From NCBI GenBank assembly GCA_040880365.1, contig JBBDIO010000079.1:1-6445 (forward strand): a stretch of 6,445 nucleotides of DNA. The letters are read 5' to 3'. Each line of letters opens with the position of its first letter. The first letter of the stretch is position 1. The notes under the pieces were generated by a model, which saw only the letters and a list, made by a program, of their open reading frames with translations, did not search any database and was not told where the DNA came from. The stretch comes from JBBDIO01 sp040880365 (GTDB lineage Bacteria; Chloroflexota; Anaerolineae; Caldilineales; Caldilineaceae). Of this stretch, positions 1 to 5,894 are shown one piece after another. Position numbers and translations under genes: made by a program.

Positions 1-908
1 TCCGCGCCGGAAAGTGGCAAATCCTGCGGCAAACCGCTGATCCAGCCCGCCATCTGCCGCGCATAGGCCGTATCAAAGCGGACCAGCCAATCCGGCGCCA
101 CATCTACCGCAGCGCTGCGCCCCCGCTTGATGATCGCATTCCCCTCACCGGGCGTGACCGCCATGCCCATGCTGCCGATAACCTCGACCCCCACCTCATA
201 GCCAAAGCGCGCATTCACAAATACCTCCAGCAACGCGTGACGCCCGCTGTGAAAACGACACTCGGCCAATAGCAAGTCATACTGCCCCACAGCTACATTC
301 TCGCCGACGCGCTGCCCCGCCACGCGCACACTGGCAATTTCCTCATTCATCAACCAGCGCGCCGAATCCAAATCGTGAATCAGAGAACCCGTGACCACCC
401 GTGCACTGGTGATATCCGGGCGCGAGGCCTCATTGCGATGCCAGCCGCGCATCACCTGCGGTTCGCCCACGCGCCCCTCCGCCAATGCCTGCATCAACGC
501 CAGATGCGCCGGATCATAGCGGCGCATAAAACCCACCTGCACCAACCGTCGCCCCACTTCCGTCTCGCGCGCCACCACCATACGCGCCTCGGCCGCGCTC
601 TGTGCCAGCGGTTTCTCGCACATCACCGGCTTTTCTAAATCCAGACAGGCCAAAGTCAGCGGCGCGTGGGTCACATCCGGCGACGCGATGACCACCGCAT
701 CCACATCGGCATGGGAAATCACCGCTTCAGCGCTGGCGACGATCTCCGCCCCCACACTTTTCGCCACGCTCTCTGCCCGCGCGCCATCGGGATCATATAC
801 AGCACAGACCCGTGCCCCCTGCGTGCGTTCGGCAAGAATCCGCGCATGACGCCCGCCCATGCCGCCCAGCCCAATCACCCCAATCCCCAATACGCGATCC
901 CTACGCAT
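1..908 (-). CDS. Gfo/Idh/MocA family oxidoreductase, inositol-dehydrogenase-like (3' end cut by window)
   Basis: Predicted cytoplasmic NAD(P)-dependent oxidoreductase acting on a sugar, polyol or similar substrate. It reads from an ATG at 908 without a stop to the left edge, giving 302 residues; the family is usually about 330-350, so roughly the last 30-50 are missing. The N-terminus is a Rossmann fold: GVIGLGGMGGRH holds a GxGxxG motif at G13, G15 and G18. CEKPLA carries the family EKP motif (E98-K99-P100), whose lysine is catalytic in inositol dehydrogenases. GFMRRYDPAH and the segment LIHDLDSARWL (H178) also match the IolG-like branch. The residue four before that histidine, usually aspartate in inositol dehydrogenases, reads as Gly174. 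The start is supported by an AAGGAGA six bases upstream. It is divergent from the transporter operon, which suggests shared control. Family assignment is firm; the exact substrate is not known. Confidence 0.93.
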   Translation of the reverse strand, partial: MRRDRVLGIGVIGLGGMGGRHARILAERTQGARVCAVYDPDGARAESVAKSVGAEIVASAEAVISHADVDAVVIASPDVTHAPLTLACLDLEKPVMCEKPLAQSAAEARMVVARETEVGRRLVQVGFMRRYDPAHLALMQALAEGRVGEPQVMRGWHRNEASRPDITSARVVTGSLIHDLDSARWLMNEEIASVRVAGQRVGENVAVGQYDLLLAECRFHSGRHALLEVFVNARFGYEVGVEVIGSMGMAVTPGEGNAIIKRGRSAAVDVAPDWLVRFDTAYARQMAGWISGLPQDLPLSGA

Positions 909-914
909 AAAATC

Positions 915-921
915 TCTCCTT
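915..921 (-). promoter_or_regulatory. Ribosome binding site of the oxidoreductase gene
   Basis: On the - strand the sequence AAGGAGA stands six bases before the ATG at 908-906. It is a near-perfect Shine-Dalgarno sequence at normal spacing and fixes the start codon. Confidence 0.85.
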
Positions 922-939
922 ACCGGATTTGTACCAGCA

Positions 940-965
940 CCGTCCGTGTTTGCCGTCCGTGTTCG
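940..965. repeat. 13-bp tandem duplication, copy set A
   Basis: CCGTCCGTGTTTG (940-952) is followed at once by CCGTCCGTGTTCG (953-965), with one mismatch. The next bases, CCGT (966-969), begin a third copy that then diverges. It lies about 30-60 bp upstream of the oxidoreductase start, in its likely leader or promoter. Confidence 0.85.
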
Positions 966-1116
966 CCGTTCATGCGCGCTTTGGCCGCGAAACCGCTTGC
1001 GCCGTGTTGCGTGCCGGGACAGAAACAGCTACCTGGTTGTCTTAATGGATATTCATAAGTTGGTTGGTTAATTATCCCACGCGCCACTTGCCACGCGGAA
1101 AACACCTGGATGCGGT

Positions 1117-1142
1117 CACATTTGCGCAGCACATTTGCGCAG
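1117..1142. repeat. 13-bp tandem duplication, copy set B
   Basis: CACATTTGCGCAG occurs twice, back to back and without mismatch (1117-1129 and 1130-1142), followed by CAG. Each copy contains the self-complementary hexamer TGCGCA, so the pair could be two adjacent sites for a regulator. That reading is inference. Confidence 0.9.
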
Positions 1143-1230
1143 CAGAAATATCACAAATGGTACCAGTAGAGCGCGATTATCCCAATCGTCGCCCACCCAA
1201 GACGCCACCACATAGCGTCTATCCCACTCA

Positions 1231-1256
1231 CCTATACAACGCGCCTATACAACGCC
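1231..1256. repeat. 13-bp tandem duplication, copy set C
   Basis: CCTATACAACGCG (1231-1243) is followed directly by CCTATACAACGCC (1244-1256); only the last base differs. It lies upstream of the candidate promoter of the transporter operon, in the range where activators often bind. Confidence 0.88.
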
Positions 1257-1297
1257 AAACGTCCTGCGCCTGTCAGGAATCCAAAGAGAAATATGAA

Positions 1298-1310
1298 CAA
1301 ACGGCGTTTG
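1298..1310. promoter_or_regulatory. Candidate operator: perfect 6-1-6 inverted repeat
   Basis: CAAACG-G-CGTTTG is a perfect inverted repeat of six-base arms around one central base. Its right arm overlaps the first bases of a consensus TTGACA (1308-1313), the place where a repressor would block RNA polymerase. A further CAAACG half-site lies at 1256-1261, exactly 42 bp upstream and on about the same face of the helix. No regulator gene is in the window, so the binding protein is unknown. Confidence 0.45.
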
Positions 1311-1336
1311 ACACATGCGCGTCATCTGGGTTAAGT
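1308..1336 (+). promoter_or_regulatory. Candidate sigma-70-type promoter of the transporter operon
   Basis: A perfect TTGACA -35 box (1308-1313) is followed after 17 bases by TTAAGT (1331-1336), which matches the -10 consensus at only three of six positions. Transcription would start near 1343 and give a leader of about 155 bases before the ATG at 1500. A separate TACAAT (1464-1469) matches the -10 consensus at five of six positions but has no good -35 box. Either or both could be used. Confidence 0.35.
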
Positions 1337-1383
1337 TTAGCGTCAATCGTAGATCAACCCATTTACTCCCTTGTCTTCACCGG

Positions 1384-1414
1384 CGACCGTGCGCAGCACG
1401 CTCTGCGCACGTCG
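1384..1414 (+). other. Hairpin in the presumed 5' leader of the transporter operon
   Basis: GTGCGCAG (1389-1396) and CTGCGCAC (1403-1410) pair fully around a six-base loop. The stem extends outward by CGAC (1384-1387) with GTCG (1411-1414), leaving one bulged C at 1388, for about 12 pairs in all. No U-run follows, so it is not an ordinary intrinsic terminator. It could protect mRNA or be a protein-binding site at DNA level. Confidence 0.55.
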
Positions 1415-1424
1415 GTCTCGAGAC
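1415..1424. repeat. 10-bp perfect palindrome GTCTCGAGAC
   Basis: A perfect two-fold symmetric decamer directly abuts the leader hairpin. It may be an operator or chance; nothing else in the window repeats it. Confidence 0.4.
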
Positions 1425-1487
1425 GATAAGTTGTCTACGCAGTATCCACAATGCCATACGGCTTACAATTCCATACGTACTACTCAT

Positions 1488-1493
1488 AGGAGG
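1488..1493 (+). promoter_or_regulatory. Ribosome binding site of the substrate-binding protein gene
   Basis: AGGAGG stands six bases before the ATG at 1500. This decides the start: an in-frame ATG exists at 1371, but the consensus Shine-Dalgarno and the lipoprotein signal peptide both point to 1500. Confidence 0.9.
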
Positions 1494-1499
1494 ATTCCA

Positions 1500-3542
1500 A
1501 TGCAACGACCCTTCAAAGGTCTATGGTCACTCGTCACCTTGCTGCTCATCATGTCTATGTTTGTGGCAGCCTGCGGCGCGCGTCCAGAATTACCCCCGGC
1601 AGAAGATGAAGCCCCCGCTGCTGAAGCGCCTGCTACTGATGAGGAAGCCGGCGAAGAAGCCACTGCCGAGCCGGAAGGCGAAGACGCAGCAGCCCCCGAA
1701 GCCGAGACCGCCGACGAAAACGCCACCACAGATCCCGCTGCCAGTGGCGGCGAAGCGCCCATGCTCGCCGAAATGGTAGCTGCCGGCGAACTGCCGCCCG
1801 TCGCCGAACGCCTGCCCGCCGAACCACTGATCGTTGAACCCGTGGAAGGCGTTGGCAAATATGGCGGCACATGGCGCCGTGTCTTCACCGGCATCAACGA
1901 CTTCCACGCCTTTGGGCGCATTATCTACGAGCCGGTGCTGCGCTGGCCGCGCAACCCGGCCGACGGTGTGCAACCCGGTCTGGCAAAAGAGTGGATCTGG
2001 AACGATGAGGGCACCGAGCTGACCCTGGTCTTCCGCGAAGGCCTCAAATGGTCCGATGGTGAACCTTTCACCACCGCCGACATCACCTTCTGGTGGGAAA
2101 ATATTGAACTCGACACCAACATCACCCCCGCCATCCATGCCGAATGGGTTGTCAACGGCGAGCCGATGGAGCTAGAGGTCGTTGACGATACGACAATCAT
2201 TCTCAAATTTGCCGGCCCCAATGGCCTGGCCGAAACGGTTGGCCTGGCGTTCCACGGCAACCAGTGGCCCCTGGGCTTCGAACGCTTCGGCTTCTTTGCC
2301 CCCCGCCACTACCTCGAACAGTTCCACCCGGAATATAACGACGATGCCGACTATGCGCTTTTCGAAGACATGGCCTCCGACTACAACACCGAACGCCCGA
2401 CCATGACCCCGTGGCGCATCACCACCTTTGAACCCGGTGGCGATGAAATGATTGCCACGCGCAATCCCTACTACTGGAAGACGGACATCGACGGCAACCA
2501 ACTGCCCTATATCGATAGCGTGCGCTTCTCGCTGGTGCAAGATGGTGAAGCGGCCAACCTGATGGCCCTCGCCGGCAATATCGACATGCAATCGCGTCAC
2601 CTGCACTTCGACAAAATCACGGTATTCCAGGAAAACGCCGAAGCCGGCGACTTCCGGGTGGGTCTCTGGTCTTCCGCCGCCGCCTCGAACCTCACCTTCT
2701 TCCCCAACCAGAGCTATAGCGACGAGCAATACCGCGAGCTGCTTTCCGACCTGCGCTTCCGTCAGGCCCTGTCGCTGGGGATTGACCGCGACCTGATCAA
2801 CGAAATCGCCCACCTCGGCCAGGCAACCCCGCGCACCATCACAGTGGTCGATACCTCCGCCTACTTCCAGGAAGATATCGAACAATACTTCGCCGAATTC
2901 GATCCCGAAGGCGCCATCGCCATCCTCGACGAAATGGGTCTCCCGGTCGATGATAACGGTATGCGCACCTTCCCCGATGGCAGCCCCATCGAGCTGGTTG
3001 TCGAAACCCAGTCCACCGGCCCGCAGCTGGACAGCATCGAGCTGGTCGCCGAAAACTGGAATTCCATCGGCTTGCAGACCAACGTGCGCGCCATGACCCG
3101 TGATATCTACTGGCCGCGCGCGACCGCCAACGAAGTCATGATCGCCACCTGGGGCACCGACCGCGGTCTGGTTCCCATGGTCGATCCCATCTACCAGTTC
3201 CCCTTCGACGAACGCTCCTGGATGGGCCCGTCGTTTGGCATCTGGTACAAATCCGGTGGTGAGCAGGGCGAAGAACCGCCCCAGCACTTCCTGGACGCCA
3301 TGAACCTCTACGACGATTATCGCACCAACGTGGATGCTACCGCCCAGGATGACATTGGCCGTGCTCTGGTACGCCAATCCACCGAACAGCTCTATAGCAT
3401 CCCCACCGTGGGTATGGCGCCTGTGATCGTGATTGCCAAGAACGATTTCCGCAATGTGATCATGGATCAGAGTTTCGTAGCCGACTGGATCATTATGGCC
3501 CCCGGCACCCAGGATCCCAGCCACTACTACTTCGACCGCTAG
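1500..3542 (+). CDS. ABC transporter substrate-binding lipoprotein, family 5 (DppA/OppA-like)
   Basis: Solute receptor of an Opp/Dpp-type importer (SBP_bac_5 family), 680 residues from the ATG at 1500. It should be tethered to the outer face of the membrane. Residues 1-24 form a signal peptide with basic start and hydrophobic core, ending in the lipobox VAAC with the lipidated Cys25. Residues about 26-100 are a disordered linker dominated by Ala, Glu, Pro, Asp and Thr, typical of surface lipoproteins in Chloroflexota. The globular domain begins near residue 118 with GKYGGTWRR. The family signature region LKWSDGEPFTTADITFWWE starts near residue 182. The protein is longer than E. coli DppA/OppA (about 535-545), largely because of the linker. 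Class 5 receptors bind peptides, but some bind oligosaccharides, nickel chelates or opines; sequence alone does not tell which. It is the first gene of the operon, and a stable hairpin follows it. Confidence 0.93.
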   Translation: MQRPFKGLWSLVTLLLIMSMFVAACGARPELPPAEDEAPAAEAPATDEEAGEEATAEPEGEDAAAPEAETADENATTDPAASGGEAPMLAEMVAAGELPPVAERLPAEPLIVEPVEGVGKYGGTWRRVFTGINDFHAFGRIIYEPVLRWPRNPADGVQPGLAKEWIWNDEGTELTLVFREGLKWSDGEPFTTADITFWWENIELDTNITPAIHAEWVVNGEPMELEVVDDTTIILKFAGPNGLAETVGLAFHGNQWPLGFERFGFFAPRHYLEQFHPEYNDDADYALFEDMASDYNTERPTMTPWRITTFEPGGDEMIATRNPYYWKTDIDGNQLPYIDSVRFSLVQDGEAANLMALAGNIDMQSRHLHFDKITVFQENAEAGDFRVGLWSSAAASNLTFFPNQSYSDEQYRELLSDLRFRQALSLGIDRDLINEIAHLGQATPRTITVVDTSAYFQEDIEQYFAEFDPEGAIAILDEMGLPVDDNGMRTFPDGSPIELVVETQSTGPQLDSIELVAENWNSIGLQTNVRAMTRDIYWPRATANEVMIATWGTDRGLVPMVDPIYQFPFDERSWMGPSFGIWYKSGGEQGEEPPQHFLDAMNLYDDYRTNVDATAQDDIGRALVRQSTEQLYSIPTVGMAPVIVIAKNDFRNVIMDQSFVADWIIMAPGTQDPSHYYFDR

Positions 3543-3567
3543 TCTTCCGCACGTTTACCGTTGCATA

Positions 3568-3608
3568 CATCGTGGAGTCGGCAGCCAGTGGCTACCGGCT
3601 CCACGATG
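3568..3608 (+). other. Intercistronic stem-loop between receptor and permease genes
   Basis: CATCGTGGAGTCGG (3568-3581) pairs with CCGGCTCCACGATG (3595-3608) over 14 positions with a single G-U wobble. Inside it, after one C/A mismatch, AGCC (3583-3586) pairs with GGCT (3590-3593) around an AGT loop. No U-run follows on the + strand, so efficient rho-independent termination is unlikely. In other binding-protein operons, for example malE-malF, a structure here keeps receptor mRNA abundant relative to permease mRNA. The same role here is inference. Confidence 0.8.
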
Positions 3609-3630
3609 ATCTTACCCGGAGAAAAATCGC

Positions 3631-4614
3631 TTGCTTGCCTATATTATTCGACGACTTTTGGCAATGATCCCACTGTTGTTCATTGTCTCCATCTTGACAT
3701 TTATCATCATCCAGTTGCCGCCCGGCGATTTTTTCACGAGCCTCCAGGCTCAGATTGCCGAAACCGGCGGCGGCGGCGACTCGCGCACCTACGAAATCCT
3801 GCGCCAGCGCTACGGGTTGGATGAGCCACTCTATGTCCAATATCTGCGCTGGATCCAGGGTTGGCCCGAAGGCGACTTTGGCTGGTCGCTGGAATGGAAT
3901 GCACCGGTCTGGAAACTGGTGGGCGACAAACTCGGCTATACGATCCTTTTGGGCGTACTCTCCCTGCTCATCACCATTACCTATGCCATTCCCGTGGGCA
4001 TCTACTCGGCCATTCGCCAATATTCCTTTGGCGACAATGCCCTGTCATTTCTTGGATTTCTGGGCCTTTCGTTGCCCGGCTTTCTACTCGCCCTGGTGTG
4101 GCTCTTCATCGGCGCTATTGTCTTGCGCATTGATGTCGGCGGCATTCTGGGCGACCAATATCGCGGTGCGCCCATGAGCTGGGACAAGCTTATGAGCTAC
4201 TGGAATCACCTTTGGCCCCCCGCGCTGATTCTGGGCCTTGCCAGCACCGCCCAGCTGCAACGCATTATGCGCAGCAGCCTGCTCGATGTCATGGGCCAGC
4301 AATATATCACCACCGCACGCGCCAAAGGTCTGCGCGAACGCCAGGTCATCACCAAATATGGGGTGCGCGTGGCAATCAACCCGCTGATTAGCGTTCTGGC
4401 TCTGGAAATTCCCAAAATCATATCAGAATCGGCACTGGTAGGGATTGTGATGTCCTTGCCCACCACCGGCCCCCTCTTCTTGCGGGCCTTGCAAACCCAG
4501 GATATGTATCTCGCGGGTACCTTCCTGCTGTTTATGACGGTGATCCTGATGGTCGCCAATCTAATCGCAGATGTCTTGCTTGCCGTTGCGGATCCAAGGA
4601 TTGCCTACCAATGA
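3631..4614 (+). CDS. ABC transporter permease, DppB/OppB-like
   Basis: Inner-membrane channel subunit of the importer (BPD_transp_1 fold), 327 residues, close to the usual length. Translation is read from a TTG at 3631. The segment it adds, LAYIIRRLLAMIP, is the conserved start of this family, and GGAGA (3618-3622) stands eight bases upstream. The first in-frame ATG, at 3664, would remove this conserved start. Hydrophobic stretches lie near residues 11-30, 103-125, 137-166, 193-212, 252-280 and 292-320. YGLDEPLYVQYLRWI, near residue 58, is typical of the DppB N-terminal region. The cytoplasmic EAA loop that docks on the ATPase is ITTARAKGLRERQV, with the invariant glycine at 233. The stop codon overlaps the next start in ATGA, implying translational coupling. 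The substrate cannot be read from this protein. Confidence 0.94.
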   Translation: MLAYIIRRLLAMIPLLFIVSILTFIIIQLPPGDFFTSLQAQIAETGGGGDSRTYEILRQRYGLDEPLYVQYLRWIQGWPEGDFGWSLEWNAPVWKLVGDKLGYTILLGVLSLLITITYAIPVGIYSAIRQYSFGDNALSFLGFLGLSLPGFLLALVWLFIGAIVLRIDVGGILGDQYRGAPMSWDKLMSYWNHLWPPALILGLASTAQLQRIMRSSLLDVMGQQYITTARAKGLRERQVITKYGVRVAINPLISVLALEIPKIISESALVGIVMSLPTTGPLFLRALQTQDMYLAGTFLLFMTVILMVANLIADVLLAVADPRIAYQ

Positions 4615-5807
4615 GCTACTCGATTGATTCCGATAAACTTTACGATTACTACCGCGATCTGGATCGGCGGCGCGCCGACCTGGAAGTGGACGAAGCCGAA
4701 GTTGCCGAGACCGAGGCCCAAGCCAAGCGCGACGAAGAACGTTATGCGCTCTCCCAGTCTCAGCTCATGTGGCGCAAATTTGCGCGCAACAAGGCCGCAT
4801 TGGTGGGCGGCATTGTCGTCCTGCTCTTCTACATTGGCGCGGCGTTTGCCCAGTTCATTGCGCCCTATGACTTGCAAACCCGCTTCCGCGAGCGCATCTA
4901 TCTGCCGCCTCAGCCCGTTCACTTCTTCGACGAAGGCCGCTTGCAGCCCTTCGTCTATGGCTTGACCCAAACGATGGACCCCGTCTCCTTCCGCCGCACC
5001 TATGTACGCGATCTCGACCAGAAATATCCCATTCGGTTCTTTGCCGAAGGCGAACCCTACAAGTTGCTGGGCCTCTTTCCCACCGCCATCCACCTGTTCC
5101 AGGCCGATGGCGGCCCCATCAATCTGTTGGGAACCGACCGCCAGGGGCGTGATCTCTTCTCGCGCATCTTCATCGGCAGCCAGATATCCCTGACCATCGG
5201 GCTGGTCGGCGTGCTGCTCAGCCTGGTGCTGGGCACGGTGCTGGGCGTGATATCCGGCTTCTTTGGCGGCTGGATCGATGAACTGATCCAGCGCACAATC
5301 GAACTGGTACGCTCGTTTCCATCCATTCCCCTGTGGATGGCGCTCTCGGCTGCCGTGCCCGTCAATTGGCCCCCCTTGTGGACCTATTTTGCGGTCACCC
5401 TCATCCTGTCGCTCATCGGCTGGACATGGCTCGCCCGTCAATTGCGCGGCAAGGTACTCTCGCTGCGCGCCGAAGACTACATCACCGCGGCCAAGCTCAT
5501 GGGCGCCACCAACTATCGCATCATCTTCCGCCACCTGATCCCAGCCTCCATTGGGCATATTATCGTGGTATCGACCCTCGCCATGCCCTCTATGATTCTG
5601 GCCGAAACGGCCTTGAGCTTTCTCGGCCTGGGTCTGCAACCGCCCATCACCTCGTGGGGCGTGCTCATCAAAGAAGTGCAGGATATTCAGTCCATCGCCA
5701 TCTACCCGTGGGTATTCTCACCTGTGCTCTTTGTGGTCGCGGCGATTCTTGCCTTCAACTTCCTGGGCGACGGCCTGCGCGATGCTGCCGACCCCTACAC
5801 CCGCTAA
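4611..5807 (+). CDS. ABC transporter permease, DppC/OppC-like, with long N-terminus and extra external loop
   Basis: Second inner-membrane channel subunit, 398 residues against about 300 for E. coli DppC. Residues 1-55 are hydrophilic and highly charged, with a possible short helix or coiled coil around DLDRRRADLEVDEAEVAETE. The OppC_N-type segment and first membrane helix follow (about 64-83, ending FIAPYDLQ). The conserved LLGTDRQGRDLFSRI begins near residue 172. Between the two lie about 85 residues, whereas DppC has about 26; the insert includes QPVHFFDEG, PFVYGL and YPIRFFAEGEPYKL and should be extracytoplasmic. The rest is canonical: the EAA loop DYITAAKLMGATNYRIIFRHL with the invariant glycine at 298, then ETALSFLGLGLQPP, and the C-terminal FNFLGDGLRDAADPYTR. 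It starts inside the stop codon of the DppB-like gene (ATGA). Function is firm; the insert may contact the receptor, which is inference. Confidence 0.94.
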   Translation: MSYSIDSDKLYDYYRDLDRRRADLEVDEAEVAETEAQAKRDEERYALSQSQLMWRKFARNKAALVGGIVVLLFYIGAAFAQFIAPYDLQTRFRERIYLPPQPVHFFDEGRLQPFVYGLTQTMDPVSFRRTYVRDLDQKYPIRFFAEGEPYKLLGLFPTAIHLFQADGGPINLLGTDRQGRDLFSRIFIGSQISLTIGLVGVLLSLVLGTVLGVISGFFGGWIDELIQRTIELVRSFPSIPLWMALSAAVPVNWPPLWTYFAVTLILSLIGWTWLARQLRGKVLSLRAEDYITAAKLMGATNYRIIFRHLIPASIGHIIVVSTLAMPSMILAETALSFLGLGLQPPITSWGVLIKEVQDIQSIAIYPWVFSPVLFVVAAILAFNFLGDGLRDAADPYTR

Positions 5808-5820
5808 TTGGAAGAAGTCT

Positions 5821-5856
5821 GAAGGCGCGCCCCCCTTCCGCCCGCTGCGGCGCGGG
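5821..5856 (+). other. GC-rich, weakly structured spacer before the ATPase gene
   Basis: The 87-bp gap 5808-5894 contains two small potential hairpins. GAAGG (5821-5825) can pair with CCTTC (5834-5838), and CCCGC (5841-5845) with GCGGG (5852-5856). Both are short and no U-run follows. They may only reflect GC-rich composition. Confidence 0.25.
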
Positions 5857-5894
5857 TTCAGCGCTCCGGCAAACTTCATTCGTGAACTGTGACT

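Larger units (their letters stand above)
909..1499. other. Divergent intergenic control region, no gene seen
   Basis: This 591-bp stretch separates two divergently transcribed genes. The short reading frames in it have no family motif and no convincing start signal, so I read it as non-coding. It must hold the promoters for both genes. It contains three separate 13-bp tandem duplications (940-965, 1117-1142, 1231-1256), a perfect inverted repeat at 1298-1310 overlapping a TTGACA, and a hairpin and palindrome at 1384-1424. The hexamer TGCGCA occurs four times (1123, 1136, 1390, 1404) and TATCCCA three times (1073, 1178, 1220). I see no tRNA, riboswitch or terminator that I can name. I also could not pick a convincing promoter for the - strand gene. 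Confidence 0.75.

Noticed and set aside
927..936. TGGTACAAAT on the - strand as an extended -10 promoter of the oxidoreductase
   Set aside because: Transcription would start around 920, on top of the ribosome binding site, and there is no matching -35 box.
666..1058. A 130-codon open frame on the + strand
   Set aside because: It lies mostly opposite the oxidoreductase gene, whose Rossmann and EKP motifs are clear on the - strand.
1064..1429. A 121-codon open frame, and other small frames, in the divergent intergenic region
   Set aside because: No Shine-Dalgarno of note, no recognisable motif, and the frame runs through the tandem repeats, the candidate promoter and the hairpin.
1371..1499. 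A 43-codon upstream extension of the receptor from an ATG at 1371
   Set aside because: AGGAGG sits six bases before the ATG at 1500, and the signal peptide begins there. The extension would bury the signal peptide inside the protein.
2172..3524. A 450-codon open frame on the - strand inside the receptor gene
   Set aside because: It is a shadow of GC-biased codon use in the real gene on the + strand, has no family motif, and its translation is rich in Gly, Val, His and Asp in the way antisense frames are.
3568..3608. The intercistronic hairpin as a rho-independent terminator
   Set aside because: No run of T follows the stem on the + strand, and the next gene belongs to the same transporter.
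4605..5639. A 344-codon open frame on the - strand opposite the DppC-like gene
   Set aside because: The + strand frame carries membrane helices, GTDxxGRD and an EAA loop; the antisense frame has none of the marks of a protein.
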